DNA of 64,000 bases from contig NZ_CP087998.1 in NCBI RefSeq assembly GCF_021044585.1, positions 310,001-374,000 on the forward strand, read 5' to 3'. The position numbers and the translations under genes were made by a program. This document shows, in pieces, positions 15,901 to 23,055 of this stretch. How positions within the stretch are numbered: the stretch's first letter is position 1; every line of letters starts with the position of its first letter. A model generated the notes under the pieces. It was given only the letters and a program-made list of their open reading frames with translations. It was not told the origin of the DNA and ran no database searches. This DNA is from Sulfurimonas sp. HSL-3221. Its GTDB lineage: Bacteria > Campylobacterota > Campylobacteria > Campylobacterales > Sulfurimonadaceae.

Positions 15901-16916
15901 TCTTTGAAGGTCAGTTTTTTCATCGGCACCATCAGGAGGATGCCCGCCGTCTTCCCGATGAAGTCGGCTAGAAAGAGCCCGATGGCCAGATGGGGAGCCG
16001 CACCCAATCCCTCGAGGTCGATGCTCATCCCGATCCAGAGGAAAAAGATGATGCCGAAAAATCCGTAGCTGACGGCCCGGACCGCCTTGGTCGCCTCCGC
16101 ACCGGTTTTCGTCGCCGCGGTAAATACCGGCCGCATCAGCATCCCTGCGACGATGGCCCCGACAACCAGTCCCAGCCCGACATACTCCGCGAAGCCGCCG
16201 AAGATAAAAAGGACGATGATCATCAGGAGGATGAGGTTGGGGACTTTGATCTGCAGCCAGCGGGAGAGGGGGACGAGGACCAGGCTGCGGACGCCCCAGG
16301 CGACGGTGATGAAGATGGCCATGTTGGTCACGATATGCACGACTTCCATCGAATCGGAGGTGATGATGCCGCTGCGCTCCCCGACCCAGACGGAGACGAG
16401 CGCGACGAGAAAGACCTCGATGACGTCGTCCATGACCCCGGCGCCGACGATGTAGTTGCCGACCTTTGTCCGCAGCAGTCTGAATTCATCGACGATTGGG
16501 ACGATGACGGCTTCGGCCGTCGGCATCCGTGTCAATCCGATAACGACGGCGATGAGCCAGCCGTAACCGAGGTAGAGCATAAACCCCAGGGCGAGGAGGA
16601 AGGGAACGGAGGTGTTGAGCACCGTGGCGATCAGGATATCCTTCCCCTGGCGCCGCATCGCATTCGTGTCGATCTGCAGGCCGATAAAAAAGAGCAGGAA
16701 AAGGACGCCGAGGTCCGCAAGGACGGTGAAGACGGCACCGTTGACCCCCTGGGTCAGCATCGGTTCGATCGGCGTATAATGCGCCCCCATCGCCACGAAG
16801 AGCGCCGAGAGGATTCCCGGGATCTTCAGCCGTTCGAAGAGGCCGGCGAGGAGATAGGTCAGTGCGAACAGCAGCGCGAGCAGCAGTAAAAAGGTGCCGA
16901 GGGTCTGATCGTTCAT
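12963..16916 (-). CDS. CPA2 cation/proton antiporter fused to type II P-type ATPase
   Basis: A single uninterrupted reading frame of 1317 residues joins two complete transporters. Residues ~1-400 are a CPA2/NapA-Kef-type antiporter with ~12 helices, an Asp pair in GVMDDVIE (D163/D164), and NVRLTTEIIVA near 348-358. Residues ~420-1317 are a P-type ATPase: actuator TGES (587-590), VPEGLPA (702-708), DKTGT with phosphorylated Asp ~746, TGDGVNDAP, and the helices SSNIGE, WMNLVTDG and VLEKMN. The last three, with PEGLPA, place Glu, Asn, Asp and Glu like the calcium ligands of SERCA, including the M8 glutamate, so calcium is the likely pumped ion. The linker is only ~20 residues. No KTN domain is seen. 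Confidence 0.88.
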   Translation of the reverse strand: MNDQTLGTFLLLLALLFALTYLLAGLFERLKIPGILSALFVAMGAHYTPIEPMLTQGVNGAVFTVLADLGVLFLLFFIGLQIDTNAMRRQGKDILIATVLNTSVPFLLALGFMLYLGYGWLIAVVIGLTRMPTAEAVIVPIVDEFRLLRTKVGNYIVGAGVMDDVIEVFLVALVSVWVGERSGIITSDSMEVVHIVTNMAIFITVAWGVRSLVLVPLSRWLQIKVPNLILLMIIVLFIFGGFAEYVGLGLVVGAIVAGMLMRPVFTAATKTGAEATKAVRAVSYGFFGIIFFLWIGMSIDLEGLGAAPHLAIGLFLADFIGKTAGILLMVPMKKLTFKEALTIGIGLNVRLTTEIIVAKLLFDAQLIDLQLFTALVAASSFSTIAVPLLFIFIVSRWRSAITGGAEVVPAPMAGIVITETQTPWHAKAIAEVTALLGTDVGTGLDDARAKSRLAEAGPNRIEAVRKEGWGSILLRQFTDVLILILAAAAVVSFAVGEIGDTITILAIILLNGLLGFVQEFKAEKAIEALQKMLSPRCKVLRDGSRSEIDAEALVPGDVVLLEIGDRVPADLRLLEAVNLKADESALTGESASVGKSADSIAEATPLAERSDMVWMGTNVTNGYARGIVTGTGMATEFGRIARLTSEVEQTRTPLQKRLAVLGKRLGILSVAVSALVAIMGYLFGKPVMEMFLTGISLAVAVVPEGLPAVVTITLALGVKAMVRQNALLRRLQAAENLGSADVICTDKTGTLTKNEMTVQQIWLFGGGVTVTGSGYDPAGHFEADGHKIDYKGRADLLALLKTGLICNHASLHREAGAWGITGEPTEAALITAAYKAWMAPADVRIVSEFSFNSERKRMTTVIDEDGARAAYVKGAPEVLLARAASYLEHGEIRPLDAEARGRFEAAYTSLAASGLRTLALATRTLAPETKLDPDAVEQALVLLGIAGIIDPPRPEVPEAIRTAKSAGIAVVMITGDAPLTAMAIAEKIGMHPPRAVTGAELATMNDAALASALQAEAIFARTTPENKLRIVKALQREGMVTAMTGDGVNDAPALKRADIGIAMGMRGTDVAKGASDMLLLDDNFASIVNAVREGRRQYDNIKKFVTYLLSSNIGEVLAIFINILLGGPLLLLPVQILWMNLVTDGMTAVALGMEPAEKGLMQRPPRAGNSTFLQRRGILMILLLGAYIAGATLWIFHYYLASGMAEPQAVMLAQTVAFTAIIVLEKMNVFNYRSLHAPMPIIGFFTNPWLLGAWVTTVSLQAAAVYVPFLQEALHTVALGWQDWLLIFEIALPLFVIVELYKWLEWWGRRNGLPAEV

Positions 16917-16928
16917 CCCGGCCCCGGT

Positions 16929-17849
16929 CTAGGGTTTGCTTTTGAGCCCGACGAGGTAGCGGAACATCATGATCTCCCCGATAAAGGGACCGGCGAAGTT
17001 GAGCAGGGGGAAGAAGTTGAACAGCGCAGTGACGGCGGCCACGGCCCAAATGTGCTTGTCACCCTTTTTGATCAGGCGCAGCTCCTTGGGGTTGAAGAAG
17101 AGTGCCCCGACATCGTAGGTGAAGGTGTCCTTGACCAGCCAGATCCACAGCAGCAGCTGGACGAAGATATTGAGCACCGGGACGAAGAGCAGCGGCATCA
17201 GCACCAGAGAGGCGGCAACAAACAGGAGGGTGTTTCTGGCGGTGTAGACCAGCGAGCGCAGTTCGGCTTCGCTGTGCACGTCCTCGTAGGGATAGACCTC
17301 TTCGCGGATGCGACGTAGCAGCACCGGCGAGTAGAGGCTTGTAAAAAAGAGCATGGTGATGATGGCGGCGTTGTAGAGGAAGTAGAAGATCAGCAGGGTA
17401 CTGACCCCGTTCTCGACGGTATCGAAGGGAAGCATGGTCAGCAGCTTCAGCACGCCGTCGTAGATGGTGCTCCCTTTGAAAAGCCACACGACGGTCCAGA
17501 AGATCGTGGCGCCCAGCAGCAGCCAGACGGCGGCCTTGGTAAAATCTTTTTTGGGAAGATCGCGGTAGAGCGTCACCGTCAGCAGCAGCGAGAGCAGGGC
17601 GACGGTGAGCATAATGGCCTGGACCCAGAGGAAGGTCGAGAGCATCCACGCCCCGTTGGAGCGGAGCATTGCAAAGGGGAGCCATTCGACGAGACGGTCG
17701 CTGAAGGTGAGGAAATGTTCCCAGTAGAGCATCCCTATGATCGCCCAGATGCCCGCAGCCACCGTGGCGAAAATGACGAGGACGATCATCGTCCGCCGCC
17801 GCAGCACTTCTTCCATGCCGTCCAAAAACCCGTCGAAAAGCTCACGCAT
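16929..17849 (-). CDS. EI24/CysZ-like membrane protein
   Basis: A 306-residue membrane protein with about six hydrophobic helices. The C-terminal half contains VPVLNIFVQ and FPLLNFAGPFIGEIMMFRYLVG, matching the EI24 domain family (PF07264) that includes the sulfate channel CysZ. CysZ itself is ~250 residues, and the N-terminal half here diverges, so sulfate transport is not assured. The start has AAGGA at good spacing. It is transcribed just ahead of the antiporter-ATPase gene (12 bases between stop and start), so the two may form an operon. Confidence 0.75.
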   Translation of the reverse strand: MRELFDGFLDGMEEVLRRRTMIVLVIFATVAAGIWAIIGMLYWEHFLTFSDRLVEWLPFAMLRSNGAWMLSTFLWVQAIMLTVALLSLLLTVTLYRDLPKKDFTKAAVWLLLGATIFWTVVWLFKGSTIYDGVLKLLTMLPFDTVENGVSTLLIFYFLYNAAIITMLFFTSLYSPVLLRRIREEVYPYEDVHSEAELRSLVYTARNTLLFVAASLVLMPLLFVPVLNIFVQLLLWIWLVKDTFTYDVGALFFNPKELRLIKKGDKHIWAVAAVTALFNFFPLLNFAGPFIGEIMMFRYLVGLKSKP

Positions 17850-17907
17850 CGCAAATCCTTTTTCATAGGTGCCGTGAAATATTATAGCACCGAATACTTT
17901 GGGTGCG

Positions 17908-18402
17908 TCAGCAGAAGCGCTCCGCGATATGGCGCAGGCAGCCGCGGGGATTGTCTGCCACGAGCGTGTGGGCGAACATCAGGTTGTGCGACAGGGCGAA
18001 GGACTCGATGCTTTTGCCCTCCAGGCACTGCACGGCGTCGGATGCCAGCCGCTGATGTTCCCGGAGGCGTTCGAGCATGTGGCGGCGGTCCGCGGCGTAG
18101 GCGAAGACCGGCTTGCCGAGCGCCTCGGCGAACCCGACCTCGTAGACGGTGCCCGAGTCGGGTTCGAAACCGCGGAAGGGGTTGAGGTTCGCCATGACGA
18201 TGTCGGCCCGGCGGATGAGGTCGATGTTCGCTTTCCGGATCGCTTCGGCGGTTTTGTGCGGGTGGTCGAAGGCTTCGATGGCGTTGTCCAGGGGGAAGAG
18301 CCCTTCGAAGCCGTGCTCGCTGCAGAGCTGCTTGAGAGCCTCGCCCGCGGCAAAAGGGTCGGGTTCGAAGACGTCGGGGCCGGCGAGGTAGATGGTTTTC
18401 AT
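17908..18402 (-). CDS. nucleoside 2-deoxyribosyltransferase family protein
   Basis: A 164-residue Rossmann-like cytoplasmic enzyme. The N-terminal IYLAGPDVF (about residues 4-12), the DIVMANLNPFRG segment (about 68-79) and the PDSGTVYEVGFAEALGKPV segment with catalytic Glu (about 82-100) match nucleoside 2-deoxyribosyltransferases (PF05014). These exchange bases between deoxynucleosides or hydrolyse nucleotide N-glycosidic bonds. AAGGA precedes the ATG. Repeat copy A lies immediately upstream. Confidence 0.85.
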   Translation of the reverse strand: MKTIYLAGPDVFEPDPFAAGEALKQLCSEHGFEGLFPLDNAIEAFDHPHKTAEAIRKANIDLIRRADIVMANLNPFRGFEPDSGTVYEVGFAEALGKPVFAYAADRRHMLERLREHQRLASDAVQCLEGKSIESFALSHNLMFAHTLVADNPRGCLRHIAERFC

Positions 18403-18426
18403 TGTTTTCCTTCTTGATGAGGTGCT

Positions 18427-18570
18427 TTGTTCCCCTTCTTTTTTGCTTATCCAAAAAAGAAGCCGAACCGGGAAGAAAAAAGGATAAAAGGCTGCCGCTC
18501 TCGGGCACTGCCATGCCTAGGTGATCCGCTCGACCCGCTAACTACCGTTTCGGCCTTGACGGAAAAGCAG
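18427..18570. repeat. dispersed structured repeat, copy A
   Basis: This intergenic element matches 47204-47347 without a gap, with about 75% identity counted by eye (106 of 141 compared bases). Helix 1 pairs 18435-18444 with 18453-18462 (10 bp, 8-base loop). Helix 2 pairs TTATCC in that loop (18447-18452) with GGATAA (18482-18487). Together they make an H-type pseudoknot. Six of these base pairs differ from copy B by compensatory changes. Conserved blocks follow: GGCTGCCGCT, ATCCGCTCGAC and TTCGGCCTTGACGGAA. A short open frame through the repeat is probably not a gene. Confidence 0.75.
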
Positions 18571-18583
18571 ATGTTGATACTCT

Positions 18584-19102
18584 TTACGTTTCATGCTTTA
18601 CCAGTATTTTATCGGCAATGATCCCCTGCAGCCAGGCGCCCAGTAGGATGTAGAAGCTAAGCACAAGGGTGAAACCGATGCCGAAGTAGCTGATCATGAC
18701 GGGGAGCCAGGGGAGTTTGATGGCCCGGGCGTAAAAGAAGGCGACGATGAGGCCGTCGCGGGCCCCCTGGCTTCTCAGGTCGGCGAGCATGGGGTACCAG
18801 ACATACCCGGGGCCGTGGCTGAGGATCCCGCCGAAGAGGGCGATGAACCAGCCGCGAAACCGCGAACCCTTGCCGAGGTGTTTCGCGATGCTTTTGGGTT
18901 TCAAAAAGGTGTTGAGCAGGGCGGTGAGAAAAAAGACGACGAGCAGGATCGGCAGGATCTTGACCAGAATGCCGAAGCTCTCTTCGGCGGCGAGGAGCGT
19001 CTTCTCCGGGGCGAACAGCGCCGCCATGCCGTAGAGCAGGAGGGTAACAACGAGTAGGACGCAGCCGTTGCACTTCGGCTTTTTGGGGGCATTCTGTTTC
19101 AT
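18584..19102 (-). CDS. permease half-protein, C-terminal half (COG0701-like)
   Basis: A 172-residue membrane protein with about five hydrophobic segments. It begins with a charged stretch containing KCNGC and includes FGGILSHGPGYVWYPML and FYARAIKLPWLPVM, which resemble the second half of predicted permeases of the COG0701 type. The ATG at 19102 overlaps the stop of the preceding half (ATGA), so both are made from one message and should assemble as a complex. The longer in-frame upstream extension is rejected because it lies inside the first half in another frame. The substrate is unknown. Confidence 0.75.
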   Translation of the reverse strand: MKQNAPKKPKCNGCVLLVVTLLLYGMAALFAPEKTLLAAEESFGILVKILPILLVVFFLTALLNTFLKPKSIAKHLGKGSRFRGWFIALFGGILSHGPGYVWYPMLADLRSQGARDGLIVAFFYARAIKLPWLPVMISYFGIGFTLVLSFYILLGAWLQGIIADKILVKHET

Positions 19103-19530
19103 GAGAGCCCCTGCAGCGTCAGGGCGGTCGCGACGCCGATCAGCATCGCGAAAACGAAGCTGAGCAGGTTGCGGACAATGGTGAAACGCCGTCCGAAGAG
19201 GGAGGCTTCGAGCGGCAGCTGAATGATCCCGAGCGTCACCCATGCGAGGATAAAGGCGGTGACCGCATAAAGGGAGATCCCCTGGCCGAGCAGCTCGCCG
19301 CCGATAATGTAGCTGATGACGGGCTGGCCGATGGAGATCCCGCCGATGACGGTCCCGATCAGGGTGTCAAGGAAGGCGGAGCCGCTAAAGAGTGCGCGGA
19401 GCATCTCCGGGGAGACAAAGGCCTGGAAGAGGCCCACCAGGGCGATGACGGCCAGGAGCATCGGCGTCATGGCGGCGAGGGAGCGCAGGGCCTTGCTAAA
19501 GGCCTCTTTGGCGCGGGAGTGTTCTTTCAT
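19099..19530 (-). CDS. permease half-protein, N-terminal half (COG0701-like)
   Basis: A 143-residue membrane protein with about four helices. The central stretch GGISIGQPVISYIIGGELL followed by TAFILAWVTLGIIQLP resembles the first half of COG0701-type permeases, in which two homologous halves form one transporter. Single-gene members are usually ~300-350 residues, which matches the sum of this protein and the next. The ATG at 19530 was chosen because TACAAT lies exactly six bases upstream with no ribosome-binding site (leaderless). Confidence 0.72.
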   Translation of the reverse strand: MKEHSRAKEAFSKALRSLAAMTPMLLAVIALVGLFQAFVSPEMLRALFSGSAFLDTLIGTVIGGISIGQPVISYIIGGELLGQGISLYAVTAFILAWVTLGIIQLPLEASLFGRRFTIVRNLLSFVFAMLIGVATALTLQGLS

Positions 19531-19536
19531 ACTGTG

Positions 19537-19542
19537 ATTGTA
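19537..19542 (-). promoter_or_regulatory. -10 box of the split permease operon (leaderless start)
   Basis: On the reverse strand TACAAT, then CACAGT (6 bases), then the ATG at 19530. There is no Shine-Dalgarno sequence. Confidence 0.55.
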
Positions 19543-19566
19543 TCGAAACCCCTTCCCCAAATGGGG

Positions 19567-19686
19567 TCACGACTGCTCTTTTTCTCGGCGTGCGATCTCG
19601 TCGACGTTGAGGCGGACGAAGCGGTAGCTGACGTAGATGATCAGCGGCCAGGATGCAAACCAGATGAGTGAAGATGTGTAGTCCAT
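19567..19686 (-). CDS. small membrane peptide, candidate cytochrome bd accessory subunit
   Basis: A 39-residue reading frame begins 10 bases after the cydB stop with a consensus AAGGAG seven bases before its ATG (TACGGT spacer). It encodes one hydrophobic helix (LIWFASWPLIIYVSYRF, about residues 7-23) followed by a charged tail RLNVDEIARREKEQS. Position, size and topology match CydX/CydS-type small subunits that stabilise cytochrome bd oxidases, although the sequence does not match the E. coli CydX consensus. It is inferred to be the last gene of the cydAB operon. Confidence 0.65.
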   Translation of the reverse strand: MDYTSSLIWFASWPLIIYVSYRFVRLNVDEIARREKEQS

Positions 19687-19696
19687 ACCGTACTCC

Positions 19697-20830
19697 TTAA
19701 TAGTTGTGCGCGTCGGGCGCGGTGATCTCTTCTTCGGTGATCTTGACCCGGTCCATCTGCCGCCACGCGTAGGCGATGTAGGCGAGGACGAAGGGCACCA
19801 TCAGCGAGACGTAACTCATCACGGTCAGCGTGTAGTGGCTGCCGGAGGCATTCTCGATGGTGAGCGAGTGCTGGATGTCGTGCGTCGAGGGGTAGAAGGC
19901 CGTGCCGTTAAACCCGACGGCGAGCAGCACCGCCATAACCGTCAGCACGATCCCGACCCCGTTGGTCCAGGCGCAGCAGCCTTTGCCGCGGAAGACCGTG
20001 TTGAAGACGGAGAGCAGGACCATGACGACCCCTGCGAGGAACATGATGCCCACAACGGGCATTTCGATGAAGTTCCAGAAGTATTTGTGCGGTACCATCG
20101 ACACCGTTTTGGTGGCGGCGTCGTAGGCGAAGCCGTCTTTGAGGAAAACCCAGGCGACGAAACCGAGGAAGAAGGGCAGGAACCAGACGATGTTACGCTT
20201 GATCATCATACGCGCCTTGGCTTCGATCGGCGCATGGTCGATGCTCGAGATGAAATACATCCCCGCCGCGATCCGCACGAGGAAGAGCAGGGCGAAGCCC
20301 AGCAGGTAGTTCATGGGGTTCAGCAGCGCTTCAAGGCCCCGCGCAGCCCCCTGCCAGTGGACGAAGTTGCTCTCATCGAGGGCGAAATCCGCACCGCTGA
20401 AGAAGGTGCTGATGGCGATGCCGAGCAGCACGACGCCGAGGCTGCCGTTGATGTAGAGGAACGCTTCGTAGGTCTTCTGCCCCAGGACGTTGTCGGGTTT
20501 CTTGCGGTACTCGTAGCTGACCGCCTGGATGATAAAACAGAAGAGGATAACCATCCAGACCCAGTACGCCCCGCCGAAGCTCGTGGCGTAAAAGAGCGGG
20601 AAGGCGGCAAAGAGCGCCCCGCCGAAAAGGACCAGGGTCGTGAAGCCGAGCTCCCACTTGCGCCCGAGGGAGTTGACGAGCATCGTCTTTTCCGTTTCGT
20701 TGTCGCTGAGCTGACTCAGGAGGGTCTGGCCCCCCTGGATAAACATGATATAGACAAAGAGTCCGCCCAGCAGGCTGATGATGATCCACCAGTACTGCTG
20801 GAGTTGAAGGAGTGTAAGTTGCTCAAACAT
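19697..20830 (-). CDS. cydB: cytochrome bd ubiquinol/menaquinol oxidase subunit II
   Basis: A 377-residue membrane subunit with about nine helices, the usual CydB length. N-terminal YWWIIISLLGGLFVYIM, the GRKWELGFTTL segment and the C-terminal MSYVSLMVPFVLAYIAYAWR are family features. It pairs with CydA in the high-affinity quinol oxidase, which reduces oxygen to water without pumping protons and works at low oxygen. Its ATG overlaps the cydA stop by one base (TGATG), giving coupled translation. A 39-residue membrane peptide follows. Confidence 0.96.
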   Translation of the reverse strand: MFEQLTLLQLQQYWWIIISLLGGLFVYIMFIQGGQTLLSQLSDNETEKTMLVNSLGRKWELGFTTLVLFGGALFAAFPLFYATSFGGAYWVWMVILFCFIIQAVSYEYRKKPDNVLGQKTYEAFLYINGSLGVVLLGIAISTFFSGADFALDESNFVHWQGAARGLEALLNPMNYLLGFALLFLVRIAAGMYFISSIDHAPIEAKARMMIKRNIVWFLPFFLGFVAWVFLKDGFAYDAATKTVSMVPHKYFWNFIEMPVVGIMFLAGVVMVLLSVFNTVFRGKGCCAWTNGVGIVLTVMAVLLAVGFNGTAFYPSTHDIQHSLTIENASGSHYTLTVMSYVSLMVPFVLAYIAYAWRQMDRVKITEEEITAPDAHNY

Positions 20831-22368
20831 CAGTGGTGTCCTCCGTCGGGTCCGATTTTGATCTGGCGGAGCATGATCTTGATCTCCGCGACGAGCAGCG
20901 CTGTAAAGAGCGCCGCGAACATCCAGAAGGTCGTCTGGACGCTGCTGCTCGAGATGTCCGTCATCGCGATGCCGACGGGCAGCAGGTCCTGCACGGCCCA
21001 GGGCTGGCGGCCGACCTCGGCGACGATCCAGCCCGCTTCGGCGGCGATGTAGCCCAGCGGGATCGACCAGATGGCGAGCCAGAGCAGTTTGCGGAATCGG
21101 GTGATCTCGTTGGCCATCGTCAGGTAGAGCAGGACAAGGAAGAGCAGGATGAACCAGCTGCCCAGTCCCACCATGACGTGGAAACTGTAGAAGGTCAGCG
21201 CGATCGGCGGGACGATATCTTCGGGTTTCTCGAGGTAACCGTAGCCGAAATCAGCGATGTTTGCTTCGAGCACCGTGCGGGCTTCGGCCGCAGCAGTGTC
21301 ATCGCCCGCTTTTACGGCCGCTTTGTACTCCTTGAACGCCGCAACCGCTGTCTTGCCGCGCTCAATCCGCGCCTGCGCCGGTTCGATGCCGTGCTTCTCG
21401 TTGCCGTAGACGAGGTCGTCGAGGCCCGGCACGAAGGCGTCGATATCGTGGTAGCCCAGGAAAGAGAGGGCGTAGGGGATTTCGATGTCGCCGTAAAACT
21501 CGTGGCGGTCGTCGCCCAGCTCTTTGTCGATGTTGAGGATGCCGAAGGCGATGATGCCCGCGCGGGTCTCGCCTTTGTAGAGCCCCTCCATGGCGGCCAG
21601 TTTGACCGGCTGTTTCTGCGCGACGTTATAGGCGCTCTCATCCCCGCTCAGTGCGAGGAAAAGCGAAACAAGCAGGCCGAAAGAGGCGCCGACGACCATG
21701 CTGCGCTTTGCGATCAGCACGTCGCGGTTCTTCAGCAGGTACCAGCCGGAGATTCCGACGACGAAGAGCCCGGCGATGACGTAGCCGCTGCTGATGGTGT
21801 GCAAGAACTTCGACATCGCAACCGGGGAGAGAATGACATCCCAGAAGGAGGCCATCTCGTTACGGGCGGTGTCGGGGTTGAAGGCCATGCCGACGGGGTA
21901 CTGCATCCAGCCGTTGGCGACAAGGATCCAGAGGGCGGAGAGGTTCGAACCGACGGCGACGAGCCAGGTGGAGAGGAGGTGGAACCCTTTGCTCACCTTC
22001 TCCCAGCCGAAGAACATGACGGCGAAGAAGGTCGACTCCATAAAGAAGGCGAGGATCCCCTCGACCGCCAGGGGCGCGCCGAAGATGTCGCCGACGAACC
22101 AGGAGTAGTTGGCCCAGTTTGTCCCGAACTCGAACTCCATGATCAGCCCCGTGGCGACGCCGACGGCGAAGTTGATGGCAAAGAGGGTCATCCAGAACTT
22201 CGTCGCCCGCTTCCACTGCGGGTCGTTCGTGCGGACATAGAGCGTCTCCATGATCGCGACGATAAACGAGAGTCCCAGGGTGAGCGGGACGAACAGGAAG
22301 TGGTAGATCGCCGTCAGGGCAAACTGGGCCCGTGCCCAGTCAACGCTTGCGGCCGTTTCATACAGCAT
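20830..22368 (-). CDS. cydA: cytochrome bd oxidase subunit I
   Basis: A 512-residue heme-bearing subunit. Expected ligands are present: the N-terminal His in AIYHFLFVPLTLG (about residue 23) for heme b595, a His in FLHTISSGY (about 192) and a Met in SFHVMVGLG (about 394) for heme b558. The quinol-binding Q-loop contains GDDRHEFYGDIEIPYALSFLG, and the acidic stretch ~320-370 is longer and more Ala/Lys/Glu-rich than usual. The message should start at a TATAAT (22437-22442), giving a leader that contains a small CCCC-TTCT-GGGG hairpin. AAGGA precedes the ATG. Confidence 0.96.
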   Translation of the reverse strand: MLYETAASVDWARAQFALTAIYHFLFVPLTLGLSFIVAIMETLYVRTNDPQWKRATKFWMTLFAINFAVGVATGLIMEFEFGTNWANYSWFVGDIFGAPLAVEGILAFFMESTFFAVMFFGWEKVSKGFHLLSTWLVAVGSNLSALWILVANGWMQYPVGMAFNPDTARNEMASFWDVILSPVAMSKFLHTISSGYVIAGLFVVGISGWYLLKNRDVLIAKRSMVVGASFGLLVSLFLALSGDESAYNVAQKQPVKLAAMEGLYKGETRAGIIAFGILNIDKELGDDRHEFYGDIEIPYALSFLGYHDIDAFVPGLDDLVYGNEKHGIEPAQARIERGKTAVAAFKEYKAAVKAGDDTAAAEARTVLEANIADFGYGYLEKPEDIVPPIALTFYSFHVMVGLGSWFILLFLVLLYLTMANEITRFRKLLWLAIWSIPLGYIAAEAGWIVAEVGRQPWAVQDLLPVGIAMTDISSSSVQTTFWMFAALFTALLVAEIKIMLRQIKIGPDGGHH

Positions 22369-22436
22369 TAATTATCCTTTTCATTTTCATTTTTGTCCTG
22401 TTCTCGACACGCCTCTCCCCTTCTGGGGTGCAGAGT

Positions 22437-22442
22437 ATTATA
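22437..22442 (-). promoter_or_regulatory. -10 box of cydAB
   Basis: TATAAT on the reverse strand lies 24-29 bases beyond the DUF4492 stop and ~70 bases before the cydA ATG. No -35 box is seen, as is usual for many Campylobacterota promoters. A CCCCTTCTGGGG hairpin (22417-22428) sits in the leader. Confidence 0.45.
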
Positions 22443-22465
22443 GTATCGAATAAACTACTGGGGGG

Positions 22466-22675
22466 TTACGGTGTGCCCGTCAGCTGTCGGCTGACATACT
22501 CCTGCCGCGCTTCGTCACTGTCGAAGCGGCTCTGCAGGGTATCGTTGAAAAAGAGCAGCTTGATTACGCCGAAAAGAATGAGAAGCTTGACGGCCACGAC
22601 GGTCCAGAGCGTACGGCCAAGCCGCATGGCGCTGAAACCGTCCCGGTAAAAACGGTAAATGGCTGAAAGCTTCAT
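22466..22675 (-). CDS. DUF4492 family small membrane protein
   Basis: A 69-residue protein with a basic amphipathic N-terminus (YRFYRDGFSAMRLGRTLW), one transmembrane helix (about residues 25-43) and a charged periplasmic or cytoplasmic tail. This pattern is the DUF4492 family, which is repeatedly found directly upstream of cydAB in Campylobacterota and Bacteroidota, as here. A role in bd oxidase assembly or stability is inferred from that linkage. AAGGAT precedes the start. Confidence 0.8.
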   Translation of the reverse strand: MKLSAIYRFYRDGFSAMRLGRTLWTVVAVKLLILFGVIKLLFFNDTLQSRFDSDEARQEYVSRQLTGTP

Positions 22676-22689
22676 GATCTCATCCTTGC

Positions 22690-23055
22690 TCAGTGGGTGG
22701 AACAGGTCCCTTTGCCGCCGAGGGCGCCGAGGGCGTTACGCATCAGGCGTTCGACGGAGTCGCGTACCGTCGGCGATTCGCGGTCGACATAGACGGTGAG
22801 GCCCGCCTGTTCAAACCCTTTGGCCGGGGAGCCGCCGATACCCGAAACGACCAGCGCGTCCGGGTGCAGGGCCATGATATTGGCGACGGCGTTGCCGCAG
22901 CCGCCGGCATCGTGGCCTGGGTTGACGATACCTTCGACATCCATTATACGATTATTTTCGACGGTGACGAGGGTGTAGTACTTGGCCTTGCCGAAGTGCG
23001 CCCCGCGGCGGGAGAGGAATCCCATGTCTTCATCGGTCGGGAATACGATTTTCAT
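22690..23055 (-). CDS. dinitrogenase iron-molybdenum cofactor (NifX/NafY) family protein
   Basis: A 121-residue protein with the NifX-type fold (PF02579): KIVFPTDEDMGFLSRRGAHFGKA at the N-terminus and GGCGNAVANIMALHPDALVVSGIGGSP in the middle. Members bind iron-sulfur or iron-molybdenum cofactors in nitrogenase maturation, but many occur without nitrogenase. No nif genes are visible here. The C-terminus ends GGKGTCSTH, with a Cys/His pair that could bind metal. Its start overlaps the previous gene in an ATGA arrangement. A role in metal or cluster transfer to nearby redox enzymes is inferred. Confidence 0.82.
   Translation of the reverse strand: MKIVFPTDEDMGFLSRRGAHFGKAKYYTLVTVENNRIMDVEGIVNPGHDAGGCGNAVANIMALHPDALVVSGIGGSPAKGFEQAGLTVYVDRESPTVRDSVERLMRNALGALGGKGTCSTH

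Noticed and set aside
13092-15971. Long open frames on the plus strand opposite the antiporter-ATPase gene
   Set aside because: They mirror a real gene on the other strand. Translations are rich in Arg, Gly, Asp and His without motifs, as expected for shadow frames in high-GC DNA.
18584-19530. Frameshifted single permease gene
   Set aside because: Each half has a sensible N-terminus and complete helices, and the ATGA overlap is a standard coupling arrangement. Raw reads could still change this view.
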